NCBI GenBank assembly: GCA_963847615.1 | Contig: CAWKAN010000026.1 | Coordinates: 282,031 to 346,030, forward strand | Length of the DNA stretch: 64,000 bases | Source of the DNA: Palsa-883 sp963847615 | GTDB lineage: Bacteria; Pseudomonadota; Alphaproteobacteria; Acetobacterales; Acetobacteraceae | Direction: 5' to 3' | Part shown: piece by piece, positions 1 to 8,736 of the stretch | Layout of the letters: each line of letters opens with the position of its first letter | Position numbering within the stretch: position 1 is the first letter of the stretch | Program-made: the position numbers and the translations under genes | Notes under the pieces: model-generated | Told to the model about the DNA's origin: nothing | The model's database searches: none | What the model saw: the letters and a program-made list of their open reading frames with translations, nothing else

Positions 1-1112
1 GGCCACAACCGCCGCACGCTCGGCGGGCTGGCGGAGAACTCGGGGGCGATCGAAGGCAGCACCACCTTGCCTTCGACCGGATGCCGCATTTCCTGGAAGA
101 ATCCGATTTCCCGCAGGTAGGCGTTGGACATCAGGTCCTGCAGCCTGTTGGCGGCACCGCACGGAATGTCCGCGGCACGCAGGATCGCCAGCCACTGCGC
201 CGTGGTGCGCAGCCGCATCCCCTCGGTCAGCGTCGCATACAGCGCGTCCACGTGCGCCGACCGCGCCGCGATCGAACCGAAACGCTCGTCCTCGATCAAC
301 TCCGCCCGGCCCATCGCCGCGAACAGCCTGGTCCAGTGCGCGTCGCTGACGGCGATCACCGAGATGTAGCCGTCCCGCGTCGCATAGGGCTTGCGATGCG
401 GCGTCAGCATGCGCGGATAGCCAAGGCCCTGCTCCGGCTCGCCATACACGCCGGACCAGAAATGCTCGACCAGCAGGAACGCGACCATCGTTTCCATCAT
501 CGGCACGCGGACCTCCTGGCCCATCCCGCTACGCTCGCGGTGGAACAGCGCCATGCCGATCATCGAGGCCAGGGTCTGCCCGGTCAGCTTGTCCACCAGC
601 ACGGTCGGGACGTAGCGCGGCGCGCCGTCGGGACCGGCGTTGAGGAACGCCGCACCCGACAGCCCCTGGATCAGGTCGTCGAACGCCGGATCGTCGCGCG
701 CGGAGCTGTCCTGGCGAAAGCCCGCGGCCGAGGCATACACCAGCCGCCGGTTGCGCGCGGCCAGGCTGGCATAGTCCAGGCCGAGCCGCTTCGCCGCGCC
801 GGGCCGCATGTTGTGCACGAACACATCGGCCGTCTCGACCAGCCGCAGCAACGCCTCGCGTGCGGCCGGGAGCTTCAGGTCCAACACGACGCTGCGCTTG
901 TTGCGATTGAGCGAAGCGAAATACGCTCCCATGCCCCGCTCGCTGCGCGGCCCGATATGGCGCGTGTTGTCGCCGGCTTTCGTTTCGATCTTGATGACAT
1001 CGGCGCCCAGATCGCCCAGCGTCTGCGTCGCATACGGACCGAGCACGACGGTGGTGACGTCGATCACCCGGATGCCGGCAAGCGGACCGGTCGCGCGTTC
1101 CGGCTGATCCAT
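1..1112 (-). CDS. CaiB/BaiF family III CoA-transferase (3' end outside window)
   Basis: Family III CoA-transferases move CoA between carboxylic acids in the cytoplasm; the substrate cannot be read from sequence. About 370 codons are visible and the frame is still open at base 1, so the C-terminus is missing. The N-terminus (residues 11-43) carries the family fold start LAGIRVIDVT and GADVIKIE, followed by the NRNKRSVVLDLK segment near residue 69 and the PAFDDLIQG motif near 142-150. The ATG at 1112 is chosen because family homology starts within about ten residues of it. It is transcribed away from a CapA-like gene, with a 160-bp inverted repeat in the gap. A second paralogue lies at 60.9-62.2 kb. 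Family assignment is secure; the reaction is unknown. Confidence 0.9.
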   Translation of the reverse strand, partial: MDQPERATGPLAGIRVIDVTTVVLGPYATQTLGDLGADVIKIETKAGDNTRHIGPRSERGMGAYFASLNRNKRSVVLDLKLPAAREALLRLVETADVFVHNMRPGAAKRLGLDYASLAARNRRLVYASAAGFRQDSSARDDPAFDDLIQGLSGAAFLNAGPDGAPRYVPTVLVDKLTGQTLASMIGMALFHRERSGMGQEVRVPMMETMVAFLLVEHFWSGVYGEPEQGLGYPRMLTPHRKPYATRDGYISVIAVSDAHWTRLFAAMGRAELIEDERFGSIAARSAHVDALYATLTEGMRLRTTAQWLAILRAADIPCGAANRLQDLMSNAYLREIGFFQEMRHPVEGKVVLPSIAPEFSASPPSVRRLW

Positions 1113-1190
1113 CCATTCCCCCCTGGCGTGGCTGCCCCGCCGAGACTGCGGTGCGCCGCCGTCGGTTGGCAATGCGCGGCCCGCCGCCTG

Positions 1191-1350
1191 ACCCGGATTT
1201 CTCCCACTGTCGCGGGCGCTGGCTCGGTCCTTGCCGCGCCAAAAGGGTTTCGCGCCTTGCGAATACACCCAGTATTGGCGGCGGCGCGAAACCCTTTTGG
1301 CACGACAATGCCCTTCGCCATCATCCCGCGACAGTGGGGGAAATCCGGGC
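1191..1350. repeat. 160-bp imperfect inverted repeat (MITE-like)
   Basis: The outer arms (1192-1216 and 1325-1349) are 25 bp and differ at one position. Inner arms around GCCAAAAGGGTTTCGCGCC (about 1237-1255) and its complement (1283-1301) pair perfectly. The element fills the gap between two divergent genes and carries no ORF of its own. No clear target-site duplication is visible. A degenerate relative lies at 15869-15925, so this is a dispersed family rather than a private terminator. Confidence 0.8.
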
Positions 1351-1375
1351 TAGCCTGCGCCAGCGGGGGAACGCG

Positions 1376-2419
1376 ATGCCAGTGCACATGATCCTGACCG
1401 GCGACGTCAATCTGATGAACGTCGATGACCCAGCGGTGCCCTTCGCCCTTGTGGCGCCGCTGTTTGCCGACGCGGCGGTGGTGTTCGGCAACCTGGAATG
1501 CTGTCTCTACCAGCCGGAAACGGCGCATTCGTTCCACACCGAAGGGTTCTTCGCCGATCCGCTCCCCGGTGGCGCGGCGTTGCGCCGCGCCGGGATCGCC
1601 GCGGTCGGCATCGCCAACAACGTCAACTACGGCGAGGCGCCGATCCTGGGTTCCATCGCGCGGCTCGACGCGCTTGGCATCGGGCACACCGGCGCCGGCC
1701 CCGACCTGCCGGCGGCACGCGCGCCCGCGATCGTCGAACGCGCCGGGCTGCGCTTCGGCTTCCTGCAGCGCAGCTCGGTCTACTGGCCGACCAACCACGA
1801 GGCCGGGCCGCGCGATTCCGGCATCGCGGTGATCCGCGCGCACACCGCCTATCAGGTGCCGATGCACCGGACGCGACCGGAGCTCCCGCCGCTCAACCGC
1901 CCCGGCCTCCCGCCGCTGATCGTCACCTGGACCGATCCCGACTATCTGCGCGGCTTCGCCGACGACATCGCGGCGCTGCGCGCGCGCGCCGACGTGGTGG
2001 TCGCCTCCTGCCATTGGGGGCTGCACAAGGAGGTGATGACCTACATGCGCGAGATCGCGCACGCCGCGATCGACGCCGGGGCCGACCTGGTGATCGGCCA
2101 CGGCCCGCATTTTTCGCTGCCGGTCGAGGTCTACAAGGGACGCGCCATCTTCTATGGCCTGGGCAGCTTTTCGTTCCACACCGGCCATGGCGGGCGCCGG
2201 CATGGCGACTGGATCGGCATGATGCCGAGCGCCGCCGTCGGCCGACGCGGCGTGGCGCGCGTCCGGTTCCGCTTCGTCCGCCACAACGACCGCAACCAGA
2301 CCGTGCCCTGCGCGCTGGCCGAGGAGGCGGCGGAACTCGGCGACATCATCGAACGCAGCACGCAATGGGGCACGCGTTTCACGCTGCACGACGACGAGGT
2401 GGAGATCGAGGGCCCGTAA
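1376..2419 (+). CDS. CapA family protein (PGA_cap metallophosphoesterase-like)
   Basis: The protein is 347 aa and related to CapA of poly-gamma-glutamate capsule systems, a calcineurin-like phosphoesterase fold. Visible family landmarks are GDVNLM at the N-terminus, FGNLECCL near residue 40, ANNVNYG near 80, SCHWG near 210, IGHGPH near 240 and YGLGSFSFH near 258. No signal peptide or membrane anchor is evident, so this is probably one of the soluble CapA-like proteins found outside capsule operons, and no capsule genes are nearby. The ATG at 1376 is preferred; the ATG at 1388 (MILTGD) is equally compatible. The upstream inverted repeat ends 25 bp before the start, so the promoter must overlap or lie within it. 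Confidence 0.85.
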   Translation: MPVHMILTGDVNLMNVDDPAVPFALVAPLFADAAVVFGNLECCLYQPETAHSFHTEGFFADPLPGGAALRRAGIAAVGIANNVNYGEAPILGSIARLDALGIGHTGAGPDLPAARAPAIVERAGLRFGFLQRSSVYWPTNHEAGPRDSGIAVIRAHTAYQVPMHRTRPELPPLNRPGLPPLIVTWTDPDYLRGFADDIAALRARADVVVASCHWGLHKEVMTYMREIAHAAIDAGADLVIGHGPHFSLPVEVYKGRAIFYGLGSFSFHTGHGGRRHGDWIGMMPSAAVGRRGVARVRFRFVRHNDRNQTVPCALAEEAAELGDIIERSTQWGTRFTLHDDEVEIEGP

Positions 2420-2497
2420 CCCCGGCCGCGCCGTCCTATGGGCGGCCATGCGCCGGACCGTCTTCCACCGGCGCCGATCAGCGGCGATGCTGGGGCA

Positions 2498-3955
2498 ATG
2501 CTCGAACCGGCTGAACGCCCACCGACCGCGCCGCCCAGTGGGATTCCCCGCGCCAGCCCGCGCGTCGTCTCGCTGATCGTCGCCAGCGCGATGTTCATGG
2601 AGCAACTCGACGGCACCGTGCTGGCGACGGCGCTCCCCACCATGGCGCGCGGCTTCGATGTCGATCCGCTGCACATGAACATCGCGCTTACCTCCTACCT
2701 GCTGACACTGGCGATGTTCATTCCGGCCAGCGGACGGCTGGCCGACCGTTTCGGCTCCCGCACCGTGTTCCGCGGCGCGATCGCGCTGTTCACGCTGGGC
2801 TCGATCGCCTGCGCGCAGGCGCCAAGCCTGGACTTCCTGGTGGTCGCCCGCATGCTGCAAGGCGTCGGCGGCGCGCTGATGTCGCCGGTCGGCCGGCTGG
2901 TGCTGCTGCGCGTGGTGTCGAAGGCCGAGCTGGTGCGCGCCATGGCCTGGCTGATGATCCCGGCGACGATCGGGCCGATCCTGGGCCCACCGGTGGGCGG
3001 CTTCATCGTCACCTACCTGTCGTGGCACTGGATCTTCTACATCAACGTGCCGATCGGCCTGCTCGGCATCGTGCTTGCCAGCCGGTTCATCGAGGAAATG
3101 CGCGAGCCGTCGGCCGGGCGTTTCGACGTGCTCGGGCTGGCGCTGTCCGGCACCGCGCTGGCCTGTCTGCTGTTCGGCATCGAGATGCTCAGCCGCGGCG
3201 TCGGCGTGTGGATCGGTCTCGGCCTGATCACGGCGGGGGTGGCGGCCGGTGGGTTGTATGCGTGGCACGCCGGGCACTGCGCGCAGCCGGTGCTGGATTT
3301 CCGCATCATGCGCATCGCCACGTTCCGCCTGTCGGTGATTTGCGGCTCGCTGTCGCGCATCAGCGCCGGGGCGCAGCCGTTCCTGCTGCCGATGATGCTG
3401 CAACTCGGCTTCGGGATGTCGGCGGCGCAGAGCGGGCTGGTCACCTTCGCCAGTTCCATCGGCTCCTTGATGATGCGCGTGACGGCGCCCGCGCTGCTGC
3501 GCCGGCTGGGCTTTCGCACCGTGCTGATCTGGGTGGGCAGCATCGCCGTGGCGCTGGTGGCCGGCATCGCGATGATCCGCCCGGCCTGGCCGCAGGCGCT
3601 GATCTACGTCCTGCTGGTGGCTGGCGGCTTCTTCCAGTCGTTGCAGTTCATGGCCTACAACACGATCGCCTATGCCGACGTGCCGCGGGCGCGAATGAGC
3701 GTGGCGACCAGCTTCTACACCACCTTCCAGCAGATGTTCCTGACGCTCGGCATCGCGGTGTCCGCCGCGGCCCTGGCCGCCTCACTGGCGATGCATGGCC
3801 GCACGCAGCCGCTGCTGGGCGATTTCTCCCTGGCGTTTCTGGTGGTCGCCGGGATCTCCGGCCTGGCGCCGCTGATCTCGCTGCAACTCGATCGCGCGGC
3901 CGGCGCGGAGCTCAGTGGACAAGCAGCAGCAGTCCCAGGCTCCCGGCGCCGATGA
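2498..3955 (+). CDS. MFS transporter, DHA2 (14-TM) drug:H+ antiporter type
   Basis: This is a 485-aa inner-membrane protein with about 14 hydrophobic segments. Family motifs include the motif-D1-like LDGTVLATALPTMA near residue 37, the loop 2-3 motif GRLADRFGSR near 87, and motif C-like GPILGPPVGGF near 162. DHA2 proteins export drugs, dyes or toxic metabolites using the proton gradient; substrate is not predictable here. An ATG at 2438 would add a 20-residue low-complexity extension, so 2498 is chosen. Its last 44 bases overlap the convergent uppP gene, an unusually tight tail-to-tail arrangement. No regulator is adjacent. Confidence 0.9.
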   Translation: MLEPAERPPTAPPSGIPRASPRVVSLIVASAMFMEQLDGTVLATALPTMARGFDVDPLHMNIALTSYLLTLAMFIPASGRLADRFGSRTVFRGAIALFTLGSIACAQAPSLDFLVVARMLQGVGGALMSPVGRLVLLRVVSKAELVRAMAWLMIPATIGPILGPPVGGFIVTYLSWHWIFYINVPIGLLGIVLASRFIEEMREPSAGRFDVLGLALSGTALACLLFGIEMLSRGVGVWIGLGLITAGVAAGGLYAWHAGHCAQPVLDFRIMRIATFRLSVICGSLSRISAGAQPFLLPMMLQLGFGMSAAQSGLVTFASSIGSLMMRVTAPALLRRLGFRTVLIWVGSIAVALVAGIAMIRPAWPQALIYVLLVAGGFFQSLQFMAYNTIAYADVPRARMSVATSFYTTFQQMFLTLGIAVSAAALAASLAMHGRTQPLLGDFSLAFLVVAGISGLAPLISLQLDRAAGAELSGQAAAVPGSRRR

Positions 3956-4748
3956 CCAGGCAATAATACGCGAACGGATTGAGCGCCCAGGCGTCGTGAT
4001 TGCGGAAATAGCGCATCAGGAACGCGGTGCTGGCGTAGGCGGTCACGCCGGCGGCGACCGCGGCCAAGGCGGCCACGCCCAAGGTGCCATGGGGGATGCC
4101 GGCGTGCAGCAGCTTCGGCACCTCCAGCACCGTGGCACCCAGGATGATCGGCGTCGCGATCAGGAAGGAGAAATGCGCCGCGCCTTCATGGTCGATGCCG
4201 CGCAGCAGGCCGCCGACGATGGTGGCGCCGGAGCGGGAGATCCCGGGGATCAGCGCGGTGCACTGCCAGCACCCAATGATCAGCGCGTCCTTGATGGTCA
4301 GGCTGGAAAGCGGGCGGTGGGTGCGGGTGCGCAGGCGCTCGCCGAACAGCAGCAGCGCGCCGTTGACGATCAGGAACGTTGCCGCGACGACGGGCGCGCC
4401 GAACAGGCTGCGAAAGAAATGCTCCAGCAGGAAGCCGACGATCACCGCAGGGATGGTGGCGATCACGATCAGCAGGAAGACACGCCGGCTTTCCCGTGCC
4501 TGATGAAGGTCGGCGAGGCCGAGGACGCCGACCAGCAGCGCCCACCAGTCGCGCCAGAAAAACGCCAGCAGCGCCGTGGCGGTGCCGAGATGCAGCATCA
4601 CCAGGAAGGGCAGGAAGGCAGCGGCGCGCTGGTCGATCTTCCAGTGCAGCAGCGCGGGCAGCACGACGGCGTGCCCGAGGCTGCTGACCGGGAACAGCTC
4701 GGTGGCGCCCTGCAGGATGGCGATGACGATGGCTTGCAGCGTGTCCAT
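3912..4748 (-). CDS. uppP: Undecaprenyl-diphosphatase UppP (BacA)
   Basis: UppP dephosphorylates undecaprenyl diphosphate at the cytoplasmic membrane to recycle the lipid carrier for peptidoglycan and O-antigen; extra copies give bacitracin resistance. The 278-aa product is polytopic. It shows the first catalytic motif as GATELFPVSSLGH (residues 14-26, with the catalytic Glu and His) and the second as PGISRSGATI near residue 168, with the essential Arg. Length matches the family (about 270). The ATG at 4748 is preceded by an AGGAA ribosome binding site. The 3' end overlaps the convergent MFS gene by 44 bp. Confidence 0.95.
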   Translation of the reverse strand: MDTLQAIVIAILQGATELFPVSSLGHAVVLPALLHWKIDQRAAAFLPFLVMLHLGTATALLAFFWRDWWALLVGVLGLADLHQARESRRVFLLIVIATIPAVIVGFLLEHFFRSLFGAPVVAATFLIVNGALLLFGERLRTRTHRPLSSLTIKDALIIGCWQCTALIPGISRSGATIVGGLLRGIDHEGAAHFSFLIATPIILGATVLEVPKLLHAGIPHGTLGVAALAAVAAGVTAYASTAFLMRYFRNHDAWALNPFAYYCLVIGAGSLGLLLLVH

Positions 4749-4893
4749 GATCGGTTCCTGACCGAAACCCCGATTCTTGGCAACCTTTTGGGCAATTTTT
4801 TGGGCAACCCCGGGGCCCCTCGGTCGGTGCTTGTGACCGGTTGGCCGTGCGGTCCACACTGTGGCTTGTCACGTCAGCACCGGGCGGGCTCGC

Positions 4894-5842
4894 ATGCCGG
4901 ACCACCACCACGCGCACGGCCATCATTCCCCTGGCGGACAGTTGCCCGGCCACCCCCATGCGCCGCTGCGTCATGATCGCGCCTTCGCGATCGGCGTGGC
5001 GCTGAATGGCGGGTTCGTGATCGCCGAGGTGGTGTTCGGCCTGGCCGCCAACTCCATGGCGCTGCTGTCCGATGCCGCGCACAATCTGGGCGACGTGTTC
5101 GCGCTGCTGCTGGCCTGGGGCGCGGCCTGGCTGGGGCGACGACCGCCGAGCGCGCGGCGGACCTATGGCTGGGGCCGCAGCTCGGTGCTGGCGGCGCTGG
5201 TCAATGCCATGGTGCTGCTGATCGGCGTCGGCGCCATCGCGGTCGAGGCGATCCACCGCCTGGTGGCCCCCGAGCCGGTGGCGGCGCTCACCGTGATGGC
5301 GGTCGCGGCGGCCGGCATCGTGATCAACGGCGGCTCCGCCCTGCTGTTCCTGCGCGGCCGAGCGGGGGACCTGAACGTTCGGGCGCAGTTCATGCACCTG
5401 GCCGCCGACGCGGTGATTTCGGCGGGCGTGGTGATCGCCGCGCTGGCGATCCGGGCCACCGGCTGGCTGTGGCTCGATCCGGCGGCCAGCCTGGCGATCG
5501 CCGGCGTGATCGCGCTGGCGACCTGGGGGCTGTTGCTTGACTCGATCGGTCTGGCAATGGACGCGGTGCCGGGCGGCATCGCGCGGGCCGAGGTGCATGA
5601 CTTCCTGACCGCCCAACCAGGCGTGGTCGAGGTGCACGACCTGCACATCTGGGGCCTGTTCGACCGCGGAGACCGCGCTGACCGCGCATCTGGTCTGTGC
5701 CGATGCCGTTGGCGGCGAGCGCCGTCTGCACGAGTTGCACGACGAGTTGCGCCATCGCTTCGGCATCGGCCACGCGACGTTACAGATCGAGACCGATACC
5801 GACGCGGCGCTGTGCCGCCTGCGCCCACATGACGTGGTGTAG
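4894..5842 (+). pseudogene. Cation diffusion facilitator (CzcD-like) with one frameshift
   Basis: CDF proteins export Zn2+/Co2+/Cd2+ from the cytoplasm by proton exchange. The N-terminus is His-rich (HHHAHGHHSPGG), a common metal-binding tail. Six hydrophobic segments follow, with the transport-site motifs LLSDAAHNLGD (about residues 57-67) and HLAADA (about 168-173). After VEVHDLHIWGL the reading frame breaks. Removing one T at 5659-5660 restores a normal C-terminal cytoplasmic domain (LSTAETALTAHLVCADAVGG onward) to the stop at 5840-5842. As written, the frame instead ends at 5832 with an arginine-rich nonsense tail. Whether this is decay or a sequencing error cannot be told; several similar shifts follow within 2.5 kb. 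Confidence 0.85.
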
Positions 5843-5942
5843 GTTGGGATTGTGCAGGCTGCGCGCCTGGCGATGATTGGACAAGCCAGGCTACCGATCG
5901 GTATTCTACTGGCAAAGGGGAATGCCAAGGAAGGGGAAACGG

Positions 5943-6725
5943 ATGGCGAGCGTCGCATGGACTGACAGCTCGATCGAGATCGCCGGCACCAGGATGCACC
6001 TCTCGCGCGGCGGCAGCGGCCCGCCGCTGCTGGTGCTGCATCACGATATCGGCACCCCGGACCGGCTACCGTTCTATGACGCGCTGGCGCGCAGCTTCGA
6101 CGTTCTGGTACCGCATCATCCGGGCTGGGGCAGGTCGGAGCGACCGCAATGGTTGCGCAACCCGCGCGACATCGCGGCGATGCACCAATGGCTGCTGACC
6201 GAACTGGGCGCGCGCGACGTGTCGCTGGTGGGACTGGGCTTCGGCGGCTGGATCGCCGCGGAGATGGCGAGCCTGGCGCCGACCGCCTTCCACCGCCTGG
6301 TGCTGGTGGGCGCGATGGGCATCAAGCCGCCCGAGGGCGACATCGCCGACCAGGCGATCGTTTCGTATCTCGACTATCCGCAGGCTGGGTTCCACGATCC
6401 GGCAGCGTTCGAGCGTGTCTATGGCAACGTCAGCACCGATCAGCTGGAAGCCTGGGACATCGCGCGCGAGATGTGCTTCCGCACCGCGTGGAAACCCTAC
6501 ATGTACAGCCAGACCCTGCCGCATCTGCTGGGCGGCGTGCGGGCACCGGCGCTGGTGGTGTGGGGCGACGACGACCGCATCGTGCCGCGCAGCGCCGGCC
6601 GACGCCTATGTCCGCGCGCTGCCACCGCGCGACTGGAGACCGTGCCGGGCTGCGGCCACTTGGTGGACATGGAAAAGCCCGACGAACTGGCCAGGCTGGT
6701 CACCTCGTTCATCACCGCGCCCTGA
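5943..6725 (+). CDS. Alpha/beta hydrolase-fold protein lacking the nucleophile serine
   Basis: This 260-aa alpha/beta hydrolase-fold protein has the oxyanion region LLVLHHD near residue 32, VPHHPGWGRSERP near 58, the acid-bearing segment VWGDDDRIVP near 205 and the final His in PGCGHLVDMEK near 238. The nucleophile elbow, normally G-x-S-x-G, reads VGLGFGGW near residue 97, so glycine replaces serine. Between about 6597 and 6623 the frame is shifted by an apparent extra G and then restored by a missing base, turning an expected SAADAYVRALP into nonsense. The start at 5943 follows AAGGGGAA; an in-frame ATG at 5922 is possible. It lies just upstream of an LLM monooxygenase, a common pairing, and both may act on one substrate. 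Confidence 0.75.
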   Translation: MASVAWTDSSIEIAGTRMHLSRGGSGPPLLVLHHDIGTPDRLPFYDALARSFDVLVPHHPGWGRSERPQWLRNPRDIAAMHQWLLTELGARDVSLVGLGFGGWIAAEMASLAPTAFHRLVLVGAMGIKPPEGDIADQAIVSYLDYPQAGFHDPAAFERVYGNVSTDQLEAWDIAREMCFRTAWKPYMYSQTLPHLLGGVRAPALVVWGDDDRIVPRSAGRRLCPRAATARLETVPGCGHLVDMEKPDELARLVTSFITAP

Positions 6726-6756
6726 TCGCTGTCACACCCCTTCGAGGGAGGCCGCC

Positions 6757-8002
6757 ATGCATCTGATGTATTTCACCGAGCAGCCGATGGCGCGCCTACG
6801 ACGCCCAGGCAGGGCTGGACTACGGTGCCACCGCGCTGACCTTCTCCAACAAGCATTTCGATCCGGCGGAAGGCAGCCGGCTGTACAACGAATATCTGGA
6901 GGAGTACATCCTCGCCGACGAGTGGGGCGTCGACGGCATCATGCTGAACGAGCACCACAACGCGCCATTCTGCATGCAGGCGAAGTGCAACGTGTTCGCC
7001 TCGATCCTGGCCGCGGCGACCAAGCGGGCGAAGATCGTGCTGCTGGGCAACCCGCTGCCGCTGTCGGAGAACCCGATCCGGCTGGCCGAAGAGCTGGCGA
7101 TGATCGACATGATCTCGAAGGGGCGGCTGGTCTCGGGCTTCGTGCGCGGCGGCGGGCAGGAGCAGTTGGCGAGCGGGGTGAACCCCGCCTTCAACCGCGA
7201 ACGCTTCATGGAAGCGCATGACCTGATCCAGAAGACCTGGACGGTGCCCGGCCCGTTCCGCTGGGAGGGCACGCATTACCAGCACCGCGTGGTGAACCCC
7301 TGGGCGGTGCCGTTGCAGAAGCCGTATCCGCGCGTGTGGATACCGGGCGTGCTGTCGAAGGAGACGGTGATCTGGACCGCGCAGCAGCGCTATCCGTACA
7401 TCGCGCTGAACACCTCGATCGATGCGACCAAAGTGATCTGGGACACCTATTCGAAGGCGGCAGCCGAGGTCGGCTACACCGCCGGGCCGGAGAATTTCGG
7501 CTATCTGATCCGCGTGCACGTGCAGGACACGGATGGAGAAGGCGCTGCGAAACGCGCGGCAGTTCATGTGGATGCAGGGCGAGTTCACCGGCCTGGCGCA
7601 TCCGGTGTGGGCCAATCCGTCGGGCTATTTCTCGCCATCGGGGCGGCGCGACTTCGTCGAGTTCGCGGTGGGGCGCGCGAAGAACCCGCGCGGCAACCCG
7701 ACCTTCGAGGATCAGATCGCCAGCACGATGATCATCGCCGGCACGCCCGATCAGGTGATCGCGCAGCTGAAGACGCTGATCGAGCACACGCCGCCCGGGC
7801 ATCATGGGCATCTGGGGCAACGACGGCACCGTGTCCAGCGGAGGACCGCCGCCGCTGCATCGAACTGCTGGTGAAGGAGGTGATGCCGGCGGTACGCGAG
7901 CACGGCAAGACGCTGGGGTTGCAGGACCCGTGGGAGGCGAACGCGCCGGTCCATCTGAAGTATTCAACCGATATTCCGACCCAGCGCGCGGCGGCGGAGT
8001 AG
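6757..8002 (+). pseudogene. LLM-class flavin-dependent monooxygenase with four frameshifts
   Basis: LLM enzymes are bacterial-luciferase-like monooxygenases using FMNH2 and O2. Recognisable blocks in order are MHLMYFTEQPM, YDAQAGLDYGA, DGIMLNEHHNAPFCMQ, KIVLLGNPLPL, GRLVSGFVRGGGQE, YPRVWIPGVLS, EKALRNARQFMWMQGEF and IMGIWGNDGTV, ending ...LKYSTDIPTQRAAAE. They lie in different frames. One extra base is needed at each of about 6790-6794, 7535, 7794-7796 and 7840-7841 to explain the shifts, all +1 insertions. Corrected length is about 414 aa, normal for the subfamily. With four lesions it is either a pseudogene or, more likely given the neighbourhood, a badly called stretch. It follows the hydrolase by 31 bp. 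Confidence 0.85.
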
Positions 8003-8025
8003 GGCAGAAATGCCGTGCCCCCGGA

Positions 8026-8722
8026 TCAGGTCCGGGGCACGGCGGTGCCGCCGTACACCAGTTTCGGATGCAACTTCGCCTCGGTGCGCGCCTGCAACGC
8101 TTCCAGCGTCAGGCCGGGCGCCATGTCGACTCACCTCGAAGCCGCGCGGCGTGACGTCGATCACCGCGAGGTTGGTGTAGACCCGCTTCACCGCGCCGAG
8201 CGCCGTCAGCGGATAGCTGCACTTGCGTACCAGTTTCGGCGTGCCGTCCTTGGCGGTGTGTTCCATCATCACCCACAGGCGTTTGGCGCCCGCCGCGAGG
8301 TCCATCGCCCCGCCGACCGCCGGCGCCGTATCGTTCTCGCTGGTCGCCCAGTTGGCGATGTCGCCGTTGTCGGCCACCTGGAACGCGCCGAGCACGCAAA
8401 GATCGAGGTGCCCGCCCCGGATCATCGCGAAACTGTCAGCGTGATGGCTGAAACTGCCGCCGGCGCGCAGCGTCACGTACTGCTTGCCGGCATTGATCAG
8501 CCAGCGGTCGATCTCGGCCTCGGGCGGTGCCGGGCCGATGCCGAGCACGCCGTTCTCCGCGTGGAACACCACCTCGCGCTCCAGCGGCACATGGTCGGCG
8601 ACGGCGGTTGGCATGCCGATGCCGAGATTGACGTACCAGCCTTCGGGGATGTCGCGCGCGACGCGCGCGGCCAGCTGCGGGCGGCTGAGCGGCTTGGGCT
8701 CGGCGGTGGCGGCGTGGGACAT
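8026..8722 (-). pseudogene. 3-oxoacid CoA-transferase subunit B (ScoB/PcaJ type), one frameshift
   Basis: The beta subunit of a family I CoA-transferase transfers CoA from succinyl-CoA to a 3-oxoacid such as 3-oxoadipate or acetoacetate. Visible features are NLGIGMPTAVADHV near residue 32, the catalytic-glutamate motif HAENGVLGIG near 54, and VGGAMDLAAGAKRLWVMMEH near 140. After VIDVTPRGFEV an extra base at 8131 shifts the frame. Corrected, the protein ends MAPGLTLEALQART...VYGGTAVPRT with a stop at 8026-8028, about 231 aa, the normal length. As written, translation runs on to 7964. The alpha subunit gene lies 14 bp upstream in the same operon. Which 3-oxoacid is used is not determinable. Confidence 0.88.
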
Positions 8723-8736
8723 CCTGGTGCCTCCTG

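Noticed and set aside
1064..3403. Long minus-strand open frame opposite the CapA-like and MFS genes
   Set aside because: Composition is typical of an antisense shadow, and both plus-strand genes have clear family motifs.
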